Positions 24,201 to 34,200 of a DNA stretch of 64,000 nt are shown here, piece by piece. The stretch is taken from the NCBI RefSeq assembly GCF_019890675.1, contig NZ_JAIOAA010000021.1, positions 1 to 64,000 on the forward strand. Direction: 5' to 3'. The notes under the pieces were generated by a model. That model saw only the letters and a program-made list of their open reading frames with translations, was not told the DNA's origin and did no database searches. The DNA comes from Micromonospora sp. PLK6-60 (lineage in GTDB: Bacteria; Actinomycetota; Actinomycetes; Mycobacteriales; Micromonosporaceae). Numbering within the stretch: the stretch's first letter is position 1; each line of letters starts with the position of its first letter. Position numbers and translations under genes: made by a program.

Positions 24201-25730
24201 GTGACCGACACCCCGTCCGGCGCCCTCCGGGCACCCATAGTGCCCGGTCTGACCGATCTGGAGATTTTTGCCCGGGGCGGTTACGCGACCGTCTACCGGG
24301 CCACGCAGATCTCCGTGGGGCGCGAGGTCGCGGTCAAGGTGGAGAACCGCACCCTGGACAGCGACCGTGACCAGGCCCGCTTCCTGCGCGAGGCGCGCGC
24401 CGCCGGCCGGATGTCCTCGCACCCGCACGTGGTCGACCTCTTCGACGTCGGGGTCACCGTCGACCAGCACCCCTACCTGATCATGGAGCTCTGCGACGGC
24501 TCGTACGCCGAGCGGATGCGCACCTCGCCGCTGGACGCCGTGGAGGCCCGCGACCTCGGGGTGAAGATCGCCGACGCGCTCGCCCACTCGCACGCGGCGG
24601 GGGTGCTGCACCGGGACGTCAAGCCGGCCAACATCCTCCACTCGCAGTTCAACTCGGCGGTGCTCGCCGACTTCGGCCTGGCGGTGCTCGCCGAGGTGCG
24701 CGACGCCTCGGTGACCCTGGAGGTGCTCACCCCCGCGTACGCCCCGCCGGAGATGTTCAGCCACAGCCCGCCGTCGCCGGCCGTCGACGTCTACGCGCTC
24801 TGCGCGACGCTCTACGCGGTGATGCACGGCCGGCCGCCGCGCTGGCAGTCCGAGCGCAACCCCAGCCTGGTCACCGTGCTGGAGATGTTCCACCAGCCGA
24901 TTCCGGGGCTGCCCGGGGTGCCGGACGAGCTCATCGACGTGCTCCGCGCCGGGATGGCCAACGAGCCGGGCGACCGGCCGTCCGCGGTGGAGTTGCGCGA
25001 CCGGCTGGCGGCCCTGCCACTCGGCGGCCCGGCCACCCCGGTCAGCGGCGCGCCGATCAGTGGCGCCCCGGTCAGCGGCGGCGCGGCCCGGTCCGGCCCG
25101 GCCAGGTCCGGGGAGACCGGCTCCGGCCGGGGCGCTCCGGCGACGCCCGGCGCGGACCATCCCACCGAGCCGACCACCGGCCGCCGCTGGCGGCGGCGCT
25201 GGTTCCTCGGCTCGGTCGGGGTGCTCGCGCTGGCCGCGTCCGCCAGTGCCGGCGCCTGGATGGCGGGCGGCGCCCCGCCGGTGACCGCGCCGACCCCGGG
25301 CGGCACCGGGGCGACCAGCCCGGCGGCGGCCCGGTGGGCGCTGCCCGGCTGCGGGCCGTCCGGCGCCGAGCTGCCCGCCGGGGCCGTCTGCACCCCGAGC
25401 CTGGAGTGCTTCGGCCCGGTGCGGGTGCGCGGCAGCCAGGCCGAGGCGACCCGGCTGCCCTGCGACGGCCGGCACACCTGGGAGACGTACGCCCTGGGTG
25501 AACTGCCGGCCGCGCTGGTCGGCGCGTCCCACGCCACGATCAGCGCCGACCCGCGGGTGCGCCGGGTGTGCGGCCCGGAGACCTTCCGGCTGACCAGCGG
25601 CATCCGCTACCCGACGGGCTGGCGCCTCGAGGTGCTGCCGCCCGACGACACGGGCGCCGACCGGACCTTCCGTTGCCTGGCCGGGCGGGGTGTGGACGCG
25701 CTCGACTCGCCGACGCTCACCGGTCGCTGA
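24201..25730 (+). CDS. Transmembrane Ser/Thr protein kinase with a Cys-rich extracytoplasmic domain
   Basis: Protein of 509 residues. The Hanks-type kinase domain (about 17-275) has a Gly-rich loop at 25-32 (RGGYATVY), catalytic Lys46, HRDVKPAN at 137-144, DFG at 157-159 and an APPE-type activation-loop end. A Gly/Ser/Ala/Pro linker follows, then one membrane helix at about 335-358. The outer domain of roughly 150 residues has about six Cys in LPGCGPSG, GAVCTPSLECF, RLPCDGRHTWE, RRVCGPE and FRCLAG. The C-F...LPC..xH.WE pattern resembles the septum-formation-type domain, an inference. Start GTG 24201 is preferred for its -10 box; TTG 24183 is possible. It overlaps the convergent small gene by 14 bases. 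Confidence 0.9.
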   Translation: MTDTPSGALRAPIVPGLTDLEIFARGGYATVYRATQISVGREVAVKVENRTLDSDRDQARFLREARAAGRMSSHPHVVDLFDVGVTVDQHPYLIMELCDGSYAERMRTSPLDAVEARDLGVKIADALAHSHAAGVLHRDVKPANILHSQFNSAVLADFGLAVLAEVRDASVTLEVLTPAYAPPEMFSHSPPSPAVDVYALCATLYAVMHGRPPRWQSERNPSLVTVLEMFHQPIPGLPGVPDELIDVLRAGMANEPGDRPSAVELRDRLAALPLGGPATPVSGAPISGAPVSGGAARSGPARSGETGSGRGAPATPGADHPTEPTTGRRWRRRWFLGSVGVLALAASASAGAWMAGGAPPVTAPTPGGTGATSPAAARWALPGCGPSGAELPAGAVCTPSLECFGPVRVRGSQAEATRLPCDGRHTWETYALGELPAALVGASHATISADPRVRRVCGPETFRLTSGIRYPTGWRLEVLPPDDTGADRTFRCLAGRGVDALDSPTLTGR

Positions 25731-26055
25731 GGCCGTCGATCCGGCGGTAGCGCTCGCGCAGCGCCCGGATCGCCTCCGGGTGGTCCAGGGTCTCCAGGGT
25801 GTCGGCGTCCATCCGGTACGGCCCGCCGCCCGGTTGCCGGGGCGGCTCCGGCGGGACCGGGTCCCGGTCGTCGCCCTGCCGGGCGGCCGCCACCGAGACG
25901 CCCGCCACCATGGCGCAGAGCAGCGCCAGCAGCGCCAGCACCACTGCCAGGACGCCGCGTGGACGCCCGACGGCGAGGGCGACCAGCAGGGCCGCCGCCG
26001 CCAGTGCCGCGGCGATCGCTCGGGTCCGCGCGTCGTTCCTCGGGAATCGCCTCAC
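25717..26055 (-). CDS. Small membrane protein, 112 residues
   Basis: Two adjacent hydrophobic segments (about 11-29 and 33-58) form a hairpin, followed by a charged C-terminal tail with RMDADTLETLDHPEAIRALRER, probably a helix in the cytoplasm. The start is GTG 26055, supported by a full promoter: TTGACA at 26084-26089 and GATGCT at 26062-26067, 16 bases apart, with the start codon at the expected +1. The 3' end overlaps the kinase gene by 14 bases on the opposite strand. Function unknown; neighbouring kinase and sensor genes suggest a link. Confidence 0.7.
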   Translation of the reverse strand: MRRFPRNDARTRAIAAALAAAALLVALAVGRPRGVLAVVLALLALLCAMVAGVSVAAARQGDDRDPVPPEPPRQPGGGPYRMDADTLETLDHPEAIRALRERYRRIDGLSDR

Positions 26056-26061
26056 CCGTCA

Positions 26062-26089
26062 AGCATCTCGCGGCGGTGCAAACTGTCAA
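26062..26089 (-). promoter_or_regulatory. Consensus -35/-10 promoter for the small membrane gene
   Basis: TTGACA (26089-26084) and GATGCT (26067-26062) are separated by 16 bases and place +1 on GTG 26055, so the mRNA should be leaderless. Confidence 0.6.
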
Positions 26090-26205
26090 TCCGCGCATCG
26101 GTGGGAGGCGGGCGGTGCACAGCGCCTCGGCGCCACCACCACGGAGATGGACGGGCGTCGTTACCCTCGGTGTCCCGCCGGTCCTCCCCTCAGCGAGGTA
26201 ACCCG

Positions 26206-27147
26206 ATGAGCGACGTCACCGCCCGCCACCGCCTCCGGTCGGTCGCCACCACGCTGGCAGTGGCCCTGACCCTCACCCTTGCGGCGGCGGCCGGCTGCGA
26301 CAACCGCAAGGATCCGCCGTTGCCGTCGGTACTGGACAAGCTCCGCGAGTCGCACATCGACGGACAGCCGAAGATCAAGATTGGGGTGGCGACCACCGAG
26401 CCGTTGATGGGGGAACTGCGCAACGGCGTACACGGCGGATTCGATGTGGAGATCGCCCGCTACCTCGCGGCCTTCCTCGGCTTCGCCGGGGACCAGCGGA
26501 TCGAGTGGGTGTCGCTGGCGACCGAGGACCGGATTCCGGCGTTGCAGGGTGGCGTGGTCGACCTGGTGGTGTCCAGCTTCTCGATGACCGAGGAGCGCGA
26601 GAAGCTGGTCAGCTTCGCCGGGCCGTACTTCGTCACCACCCAGGAGGTGATGGTGCCGGTGCGCCTCAAGAACCGGATCAGGACGATCGAGGACCTCCGC
26701 CGGCCCGAGTACCGGATCTGCACCAGCGGGGGCTCCACCACCGAGGCCGAGCTGGAGAAGCACGACGTCAAGGCGTACGTGGTCAAGGAGGTCGGCGACT
26801 GCGTCCGGGGCATCCGCGAGGGCAGGTACGACGCGGTCAGCACGGACGAGACCATCCTCGCCGGCTTCCTCTCGCTGTACCCGAAGGAGTTCGAGATCGT
26901 CGACATGCCCTTCGGCACCAGCGAACTGCTCGGCGTCGGTGTGCCGATCGGCGATCCGGCGCTGCGCGACCTGGTCGCCTTCGCCCTGCAGAAGAGCTAC
27001 CTCCAGGGACGCAGCGGGCTCAGTAGTCCCTGGCTGACGGCGTACAACCGGACCCTCGGGCCGTGGCTGAAGGCGGACAAGTCGCAGCCGCAGCCGCTGA
27101 ACGTGCCGAAGCTTGTCGACTTCGACGACAAGGCGCCGGTGAGGTGA
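26206..27147 (+). CDS. GlnH-like substrate-binding lipoprotein
   Basis: Protein of 313 residues. A signal peptide (about 9-27) ends in AAAGC, a lipobox placing the lipidated Cys at about residue 29. The mature protein is a type II periplasmic binding domain of the polar amino acid family: KIKIGVATTEPLMGE, GFDVEIARYLAAFLG, DLVVSSFSMTEEREKLVSFA and RICTSGGSTTEAELEK are typical. It should bind an amino acid such as Gln, Glu or Asp. No ABC permease or ATPase is nearby; instead a four-base overlap joins it to a multi-spanning membrane protein. Together they resemble Rv0411c (GlnH) and Rv0412c (GlnX). A GAGG ribosome site is eight bases upstream. Confidence 0.88.
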   Translation: MSDVTARHRLRSVATTLAVALTLTLAAAAGCDNRKDPPLPSVLDKLRESHIDGQPKIKIGVATTEPLMGELRNGVHGGFDVEIARYLAAFLGFAGDQRIEWVSLATEDRIPALQGGVVDLVVSSFSMTEEREKLVSFAGPYFVTTQEVMVPVRLKNRIRTIEDLRRPEYRICTSGGSTTEAELEKHDVKAYVVKEVGDCVRGIREGRYDAVSTDETILAGFLSLYPKEFEIVDMPFGTSELLGVGVPIGDPALRDLVAFALQKSYLQGRSGLSSPWLTAYNRTLGPWLKADKSQPQPLNVPKLVDFDDKAPVR

Positions 27148-28175
27148 GCGCCGCCGTCACCGAAGAGGCCCGGCCCGCCACGCCGCCGCCGGCCGTACGC
27201 GATCCGGCGGAACGGCGCGCCCGGGCCAGCCAGTCCTTCTGGTCGGCGGTGGTGGGCGTGCCGGCGATCTTCTCCGTACTCCGGCTCGGCGTGGAGGCCG
27301 GCGGTGAGCTGCAGACCACGCTGCTGCTGGTGGCGAACGTCGGCACGGTGAACCTGCTCGCCGGTTTCCTCACCACGGCGGCGCGGCTGCTCTCCACCGG
27401 CCTGGTGGCGACCTTCGCGCTCGGTGCGGTGCTGCGGGTGAGCGTGGAGCGGATGCCGGCCACCGTCCGCCGCCCGCTGCTCGCCCGCTGGGTGGACGTC
27501 ACCCCGGCGTGGTTCGCGGTGGCCAGCTTCCTGCTCGCGCTGATCACCTGGCAGCTGCTCTATCTGCCGCTGCTGGTGCCGGCGTTCGTGGCCGCCTTCC
27601 AGTTGACCCCGGCGCGGCTGCACGAGCGACGGATCCCCCGGCTGCTCATCCTGGCCGGGCTGCTGGTCGGGTACGCCTGGTTGCTCGCCCCGACGCTGGT
27701 GGACGCCGCTCGGCAGCGGGAGTGGCTGGCGGTGGCGCTGCTCGCCGCCCCGCCGCTGCTCGCGCTCTGGATCACCGGCCCGCTGCCCGGGGCGGTGATC
27801 CGGCCGCTCGCCTCGATCACCGAGGCGGCCGTACTGGCCACCCTGGTCTGGGCGGCGTTGCCGGTGATCAGCACGCCGGTCCTGCCGCTGACCGTCACCA
27901 CGGTGGAGTCCGCGCCGGGCGTCACCGAGGACATCCGCGGGCACGTGGTGACCACTGACGACGTGAGCATGGTGCTGCTCCAGGACCGCGGTGGCGTCCG
28001 GTACGTCCCGACCGACCAGGTACGCGCGCAGGTGCTCTGCCCGGGCGAGGAGGAACTGCCCCGGCACCGGCTGCGCATCCATGACTTCCACGTCGACGAC
28101 TCGCTGTTGGAGGGGCTGGGCCGGCGGGTGCGCCCGGTGCACCGGATCGACGCCGCCTGCCGGGCGGTCGGCTGA
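27144..28175 (+). CDS. Multi-spanning membrane protein, GlnX-like
   Basis: Protein of 343 residues starting at GTG 27144, which overlaps the binding protein stop (GTGA). A charged N terminus is followed by six to eight hydrophobic segments between about 30 and 260, then a 75-residue polar tail (EDIRGHVVTTDDVSMVLLQD, RYVPTDQVRAQVLCPGEEE) that looks like a small beta domain. I do not know the family by sequence. Tight coupling to a GlnH-like lipoprotein and proximity to a Ser/Thr kinase recall the M. tuberculosis GlnH-GlnX-PknG amino-acid sensor. A signalling partner for the lipoprotein is a fair inference. Confidence 0.7.
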   Translation: MSAAVTEEARPATPPPAVRDPAERRARASQSFWSAVVGVPAIFSVLRLGVEAGGELQTTLLLVANVGTVNLLAGFLTTAARLLSTGLVATFALGAVLRVSVERMPATVRRPLLARWVDVTPAWFAVASFLLALITWQLLYLPLLVPAFVAAFQLTPARLHERRIPRLLILAGLLVGYAWLLAPTLVDAARQREWLAVALLAAPPLLALWITGPLPGAVIRPLASITEAAVLATLVWAALPVISTPVLPLTVTTVESAPGVTEDIRGHVVTTDDVSMVLLQDRGGVRYVPTDQVRAQVLCPGEEELPRHRLRIHDFHVDDSLLEGLGRRVRPVHRIDAACRAVG

Positions 28176-28212
28176 GGGCTGGCGACACCTCACCGGCCCG
28201 CAGCCGCCCGGC

Positions 28213-29403
28213 TCAGTACGACTTGTCCTGGCCGAGGACGTGCTGGGCGACGAAGTTGAGGATCATCTCCCGGCTGACCGGGGCGATCCGGCCGGCCCGG
28301 ACCCCGCCGAGCAGCGTCGCCACCCCGTACTCGGTGGTCATGCCGGCCCCGCCGAGTGCCTGCACGGCGGTGTCCACGGCGAGCGCGGCGGCCTCGGCGG
28401 CGGCGTACTTGGCCATGTTGCCGGCGACGCCGGCCTCCAGGTCCCGCCCGGCGTCGTAGAGCGTGGCCGCCTTGTGGATCATCAGCCGGGCCAGTTCCAC
28501 CTGCACGGCCGCGTGCGCCAGCGGATGCGCCACGCCCTGGTGGGAGCCGATCGAACGCCCGGCCCAGACCTTCCGGGTCGCCGTGTACTCCGAGGCCCGC
28601 TCGATGGCGTAGCGGCCGGTGCCGGCGCTCATCGCGGCCACCGTGATCCGCTCCGGGTTCAGCCCGGCGAACAGCGCCGGCAGGCCGGCGTCCAGCGACT
28701 CGCCGACCAGCGCGTCGGCGGGCAGCCGGACGTCGTCCAGATAGAGCAGGAACTGGTTCTCCGGGGAGAGGATCTCCATGTCCAGTTTGGACGTCGTCAG
28801 CCCGGGCGCGTCGGTGGGCACGACGAACAGCGCCGGCTTCAACTTCTGCCCAGCGGCGTCCCCTGCGCCAGCACTGACGTCTTCGACAGCGACGCGGGCC
28901 ACCACCAGCACGTGGCCCGCCTCGTCGAGGCCGGAGATGTAGCACTTGCGGCCGGTGAGCAGCCAGTCGTCGCCGTCGCGGCGGGCCACCGTGCCGAGCC
29001 GGTGGAAGTTCGAGCCGGCGTCCGGTTCGGTGATCGCGAAGACGATCTTCTGGGAGCCGTCGGCGAGACCGGGCAGGTGCCGCTTGCGCTGCTCCTCCGT
29101 ACCGTGTTTGTTGATCACCGTGGCGGCGATGGCGGGGGAGACGACCAGGAGCAGCAGCGGGCAGCCGGCCGCGGCCAGCTCCTCGCAGACGATGGCCAGC
29201 TCGGTGATGCCGCCGCCCCCGCCGCCGTACTCGGTGGGGATGTTGACCCCGAGGTAGCCGAGCCGGCCGGCTTCGTGCCACAGCTCGGTGGTGTGTTCCC
29301 CCGACTTCGCCTTCTCGACGAAGTAGGAGTGGCCGTACCTGCGCCCCAGCGTGCGGACGGCGTCGCGGAGCTGGTCCTGCTCGGGGGTGAGGTCGAAGTT
29401 CAC
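28213..29403 (-). CDS. Acyl-CoA dehydrogenase (last gene of the catabolic operon)
   Basis: Protein of 396 residues, the usual size. It opens MNFDLTPEQDQLRDAVRTLG, has the FAD/substrate motif FAITEPDAGSNFHRLGT, and ends with QALGGAGMTTEYGVATLLGG and VSREMILNFVAQHVLGQ. The family oxidises acyl-CoA to enoyl-CoA, passing electrons to electron-transfer flavoprotein. The usual GTxEI near the end reads VSREMI, a variant found in some actinobacterial members. Start GTG 29403 overlaps the carboxylase stop by four bases. It may handle a step different from the dehydrogenase at 33061. Confidence 0.9.
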   Translation of the reverse strand: MNFDLTPEQDQLRDAVRTLGRRYGHSYFVEKAKSGEHTTELWHEAGRLGYLGVNIPTEYGGGGGGITELAIVCEELAAAGCPLLLLVVSPAIAATVINKHGTEEQRKRHLPGLADGSQKIVFAITEPDAGSNFHRLGTVARRDGDDWLLTGRKCYISGLDEAGHVLVVARVAVEDVSAGAGDAAGQKLKPALFVVPTDAPGLTTSKLDMEILSPENQFLLYLDDVRLPADALVGESLDAGLPALFAGLNPERITVAAMSAGTGRYAIERASEYTATRKVWAGRSIGSHQGVAHPLAHAAVQVELARLMIHKAATLYDAGRDLEAGVAGNMAKYAAAEAAALAVDTAVQALGGAGMTTEYGVATLLGGVRAGRIAPVSREMILNFVAQHVLGQDKSY

Positions 29404-31454
29404 TGCGGGTCCTCCTCGGGGTCGACCACGGCCAGGACGGCGCCCGTCTCGACCTGACCGCCGGCCGGCACGGGCAGCGCGGCGACCACGCCGTCGGCGG
29501 GGGCGAGCACGGGGTGTTCGAGCTTCATCGCTTCCAGGGTCAGCAGCAGGTCACCGGCGGCGACCCGCTGGCCGACCTCGACGTGCACCCGGGCCACCGC
29601 GCCGGGCAGCGGCGCGAGCAGCGACCCGGCCGCCAGCTCCGCGGTGGGCAGCGGGAACCGGGGCAGCTCGGTGAGGCTCGCCGCCCCCGCCGGGCCGTCC
29701 ACGAAGACCGCCGACCCCACCCGGTGTACGCGGAACGAGCGCCGCACCCCGTCGACGTCGAGCACGACGCGATCCGGGGCGGTCGTCACCAGCGTCACCG
29801 CCGGCGGGTCGTCCGCACACGTCGGCTCGCTGTTAAGAGGGGCACCCTCCTCTACCGGAGGCGTTAACAGGGGGCCCCTCCTTTCACCTGTGCTCGACCA
29901 CTCGGCCAGCGCGCCGTCGCGGTCCAGCCGGTAGCGCACCTCGATCTCGCCGCCGTCCGCTGCCGCGAAGCGGGCGACCTGCGGGAACGCGGGCACGTTC
30001 CGCCAGCCGGAGGGCAGCCCGGCGAGCACCGGGGCGGCCGCCCGGCGCGCGGCGGCCGAGGCGAGCGCGGCGGCCAGTGCCGTCACCGGCAGCAGGTCGG
30101 CCGAGACCAGCGGGGCGAACACCTCCGGGTGCCGGTCCAGGAAGCCGGTGTCGACGTCCGCCGCGCCGAACTCCCGACTGCGCAACGTCCGGACCAGCAG
30201 GTCCCGGTTGGTGGCCACCCCGTGCAACTCGGCGCGGGCCAGCGCACCCGCGAGGGCCCGGGCCGCCTCGGCGCGGGTGGGCGCCCAGGCGATCAGCTTG
30301 GCGAGCATCGAGTCGTAGTGGACGCTCACCGTCGAGCCGTCCACCACCCCCGAGTCCAACCGCAGGCCCTTCGTCGGAGTGAACTCGCCGGCCAGCTGCG
30401 GGACCGCGAACCGGTGCAGGGTGCCGGTGGCCGGGCGGAAGCCCTGCGCGGGGTCCTCGGCGCAGAGGCGTACCTCGATCGCGTGCCCGTCGACCGGCGG
30501 GGTCGCCGCCAGCGGCAGCGGCTCGCCCTCGGCGACCAGCAGTTGCCACCGGACCAGGTCCAGCCCGGTGACCGCCTCGGTGACCGGGTGCTCCACCTGG
30601 AGGCGGGTGTTCATCTCCAGGAAGTAGAACTCGCCGTCCGGTGCGAGCAGGAACTCGACAGTGCCCGCGCCGACGTACTCGACGGCCCGGCCGGCGGCCA
30701 CCGCCGCCGCGTGCAGCCGTTCCCGCAGGCCCGGGTCGAGGACCGCCGGGGCCTCCTCGACGATCTTCTGGTGCCGGCGCTGGATCGAGCAGTCCCGCTC
30801 GCCGAGGGCCAGCACCGTGCCGTGGGTGTCGCCGAAGATCTGCACCTCGACGTGCCGGCCGCGCTCGACGTACCGCTCGATGAAGACCGTGCCGTCGCCG
30901 AACGCCGCAGCCGCCTCGCGGCGCGCGGAGGCCACGGCCTCGGCCAGGCCGGCGGCGTCCCGGACCACCCGCATGCCCCGCCCGCCGCCCCCGGCGGACG
31001 CCTTCACCAGCACCGGGAAGTCGGTCACCTGGTCGGCGTCGGTCCAGGTCGGCAGCATCGGCACGCCGACGTCGGCGAGCAGCGCCTTGGCGGCCATCTT
31101 GTCGCCCATCGCGGCGATCGCCTTCGCCGGGGGCCCGACCCAGGTCAGCCCGGCGTGGTCGGGGTCGCCGACCCGCATGGCGAACTCGGCGTTCTCGGCC
31201 AGGAAGCCGTAGCCCGGGTGCACGGCGTCCGCGCCGGTGCGGCGGGCCGCGCGCAGGATCTGCACCATGTCCAGGTACGTCTCGGCGGGCGTGTGCCCCG
31301 GCAGGCGGGTGGCCACGTCCGCCTCGGCGGCGTAGGGCGCGTCGGCGTCCGCGTCGGAGTACACGGCGATCGTGGTGATGCCGAGCGTGCGACAGGTGGC
31401 GAAGATCCGGCGGGCGATCTCCCCCCGGTTGGCGACCAGCAGTCGTGAGATCAC
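29400..31454 (-). CDS. Acyl-CoA carboxylase alpha subunit (biotin carboxylase-BCCP)
   Basis: Protein of 684 residues. Biotin carboxylase domain about 1-450: VISRLLVANRGEIARRIF, ATP-grasp KASAGGGGRGMRVV, FLEMNTRLQVEHPVTE. A biotin-transfer linker domain follows, then the C-terminal biotinyl domain with EAMKLEHPV, the Lys being biotinylated. Size matches the alpha subunits of methylcrotonyl-, propionyl- and geranyl-CoA carboxylases; with the adjacent beta subunit it carboxylates an acyl- or enoyl-CoA. GTG 31454 has AGGAG upstream. At residues about 523-541 the DNA is a palindromic repeat read in frame (GERRGPLLTPPVEEGAPLNS), giving AGG, AGG and TTA codons unlike the rest of the gene. Confidence 0.93.
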   Translation of the reverse strand: MISRLLVANRGEIARRIFATCRTLGITTIAVYSDADADAPYAAEADVATRLPGHTPAETYLDMVQILRAARRTGADAVHPGYGFLAENAEFAMRVGDPDHAGLTWVGPPAKAIAAMGDKMAAKALLADVGVPMLPTWTDADQVTDFPVLVKASAGGGGRGMRVVRDAAGLAEAVASARREAAAAFGDGTVFIERYVERGRHVEVQIFGDTHGTVLALGERDCSIQRRHQKIVEEAPAVLDPGLRERLHAAAVAAGRAVEYVGAGTVEFLLAPDGEFYFLEMNTRLQVEHPVTEAVTGLDLVRWQLLVAEGEPLPLAATPPVDGHAIEVRLCAEDPAQGFRPATGTLHRFAVPQLAGEFTPTKGLRLDSGVVDGSTVSVHYDSMLAKLIAWAPTRAEAARALAGALARAELHGVATNRDLLVRTLRSREFGAADVDTGFLDRHPEVFAPLVSADLLPVTALAAALASAAARRAAAPVLAGLPSGWRNVPAFPQVARFAAADGGEIEVRYRLDRDGALAEWSSTGERRGPLLTPPVEEGAPLNSEPTCADDPPAVTLVTTAPDRVVLDVDGVRRSFRVHRVGSAVFVDGPAGAASLTELPRFPLPTAELAAGSLLAPLPGAVARVHVEVGQRVAAGDLLLTLEAMKLEHPVLAPADGVVAALPVPAGGQVETGAVLAVVDPEEDPQ
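29831..29885. repeat. Palindromic repeat inside the carboxylase coding region
   Basis: The plus strand reads TGTTAAGAGGGGCACCCTCC, then TCTACCGGAGG, then GCGTTAACAGGGGGCCCCTCC. The outer arms AAGAGGGGCACCC / GGGGGCCCCTCCTT nearly match as an inverted repeat, an inner CCTCC...GGAGG forms a small hairpin, and both halves carry GTTAA. It is read on the minus strand in frame with no stop, adding about 18 residues and one TTA leucine codon (29867-29865). I recall very similar elements dispersed in Micromonosporaceae genomes; the window has one copy. Confidence 0.8.
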
Positions 31455-31462
31455 AGCAGCTC

Positions 31463-33060
<1,598 letters not shown>

Positions 33061-33064
<4 letters not shown>

Positions 33065-34200
33065 AGGCCCATGCCCTTCGCGATGATCTCGTTCATGATC
33101 TCGGTGGTGCCGCCGCCGATGCCGAGGATCCGGGCGTCCCGGTAGTGCCGCTCGACCTCGGCGTCGCGCAGGTAGCCGAAGCCGCCGTGCAGTTGCAGCG
33201 CCTGGTCGACCACCCAGTCGCAGGCGGCGACCGCGACGTTCTTCGCCATCGCCACCTCGGTCACCACCGGCTGGCCCGCGGCGACCCGTTCCGCCACGTC
33301 GTGCACGTACGCCCGGGCCGCCTCGGCGCGGGTGTGCATCTCGGCCAGCCGGTGCCGGATCAGCTGCCGGCCGGCGAGCGGACGACCGAACGTGGACCGG
33401 TCCCGGCACCAGCGGATGGTCAGCTCGACGCAGCGTTGCGCGGTGGCATACGCCTGCGTGGCCAGGGAGAGGCGCTCGGTGCCGAACTGCTGCATGATGG
33501 CGAGGAAGCCGGTGTCCTCGGGGCCGATCCGGTTCGCCACCGGCACCCGTACGTCGACGAAGGACAGCTCGGCGGTGTCCGAGCAGTGCCAGCCCAGCTT
33601 CTCCAGCCGCCGCCCCACGGTGAAGCCGGGCGTACCCTTCTCGATCACCAGCAGGCTGAGCTCGGCCGAACCGGGGAACTCGGCGCACACCGCGGTGGTG
33701 ACGAAGTCGGCCCGCAGGCCACTGGTGATGTACGTCTTCGCCCCGTTCACCACGTAGTGGTCGCCGTCCCGCCGGGCGTAGGTGCGGATGCCGGCCACGT
33801 CGGAGCCGCCGTCCGGCTCGGTGATCGCCAGCGCGCCGATCATGGTGCCGGCCAGCGTGGGCCGGACGTACCTGTCGACAAGCGACTCGTCGCCGGCGGC
33901 GATCATGTGCGGCAGCGCGATGCCGTGCGTGAACAGCGCGGCGATCAGCCCGGACGAGCCGCCCGAGCGGATGATCTCCTCGGTGACCACGATCGAGTCG
34001 AGCAGGTCGCCACCGCTGCCGCCGAACCGCTCCGGGAAGCCGATGCCGAGCAGCCCGATCTTGGCGGCGGTCTGGTGCAGCGCCCGGGGCACCTCGCCGG
34101 CCCGCTCCCAGTCGTCCAGGTGCGGCAGCACCTCCCGGGTCACGAAGGCGCGGGTCAGCTCGCGCAGCTGCCGGCGCTCGGGAGTGTCCACGATGGTCAC
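33061..34200 (-). CDS. Acyl-CoA dehydrogenase (second of the operon)
   Basis: Protein of 379 residues. It contains ALAITEPDGGSDVAGIRTYA, then KTYITSGLRADFVTTA, and near the C terminus HGGFGYLRDAEVERHYRDAR and GGTTEIMNEI, the expected FAD-contact and substrate motifs. The residue before GGTTEI that is Glu in short- and medium-chain enzymes is Gly here, so the catalytic base is probably the alternative Glu as in isovaleryl- or long-chain-type enzymes. It should form an enoyl-CoA, the substrate for the adjoining carboxylase. GTG 34200 overlaps the AtuA stop by four bases. Confidence 0.92.
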
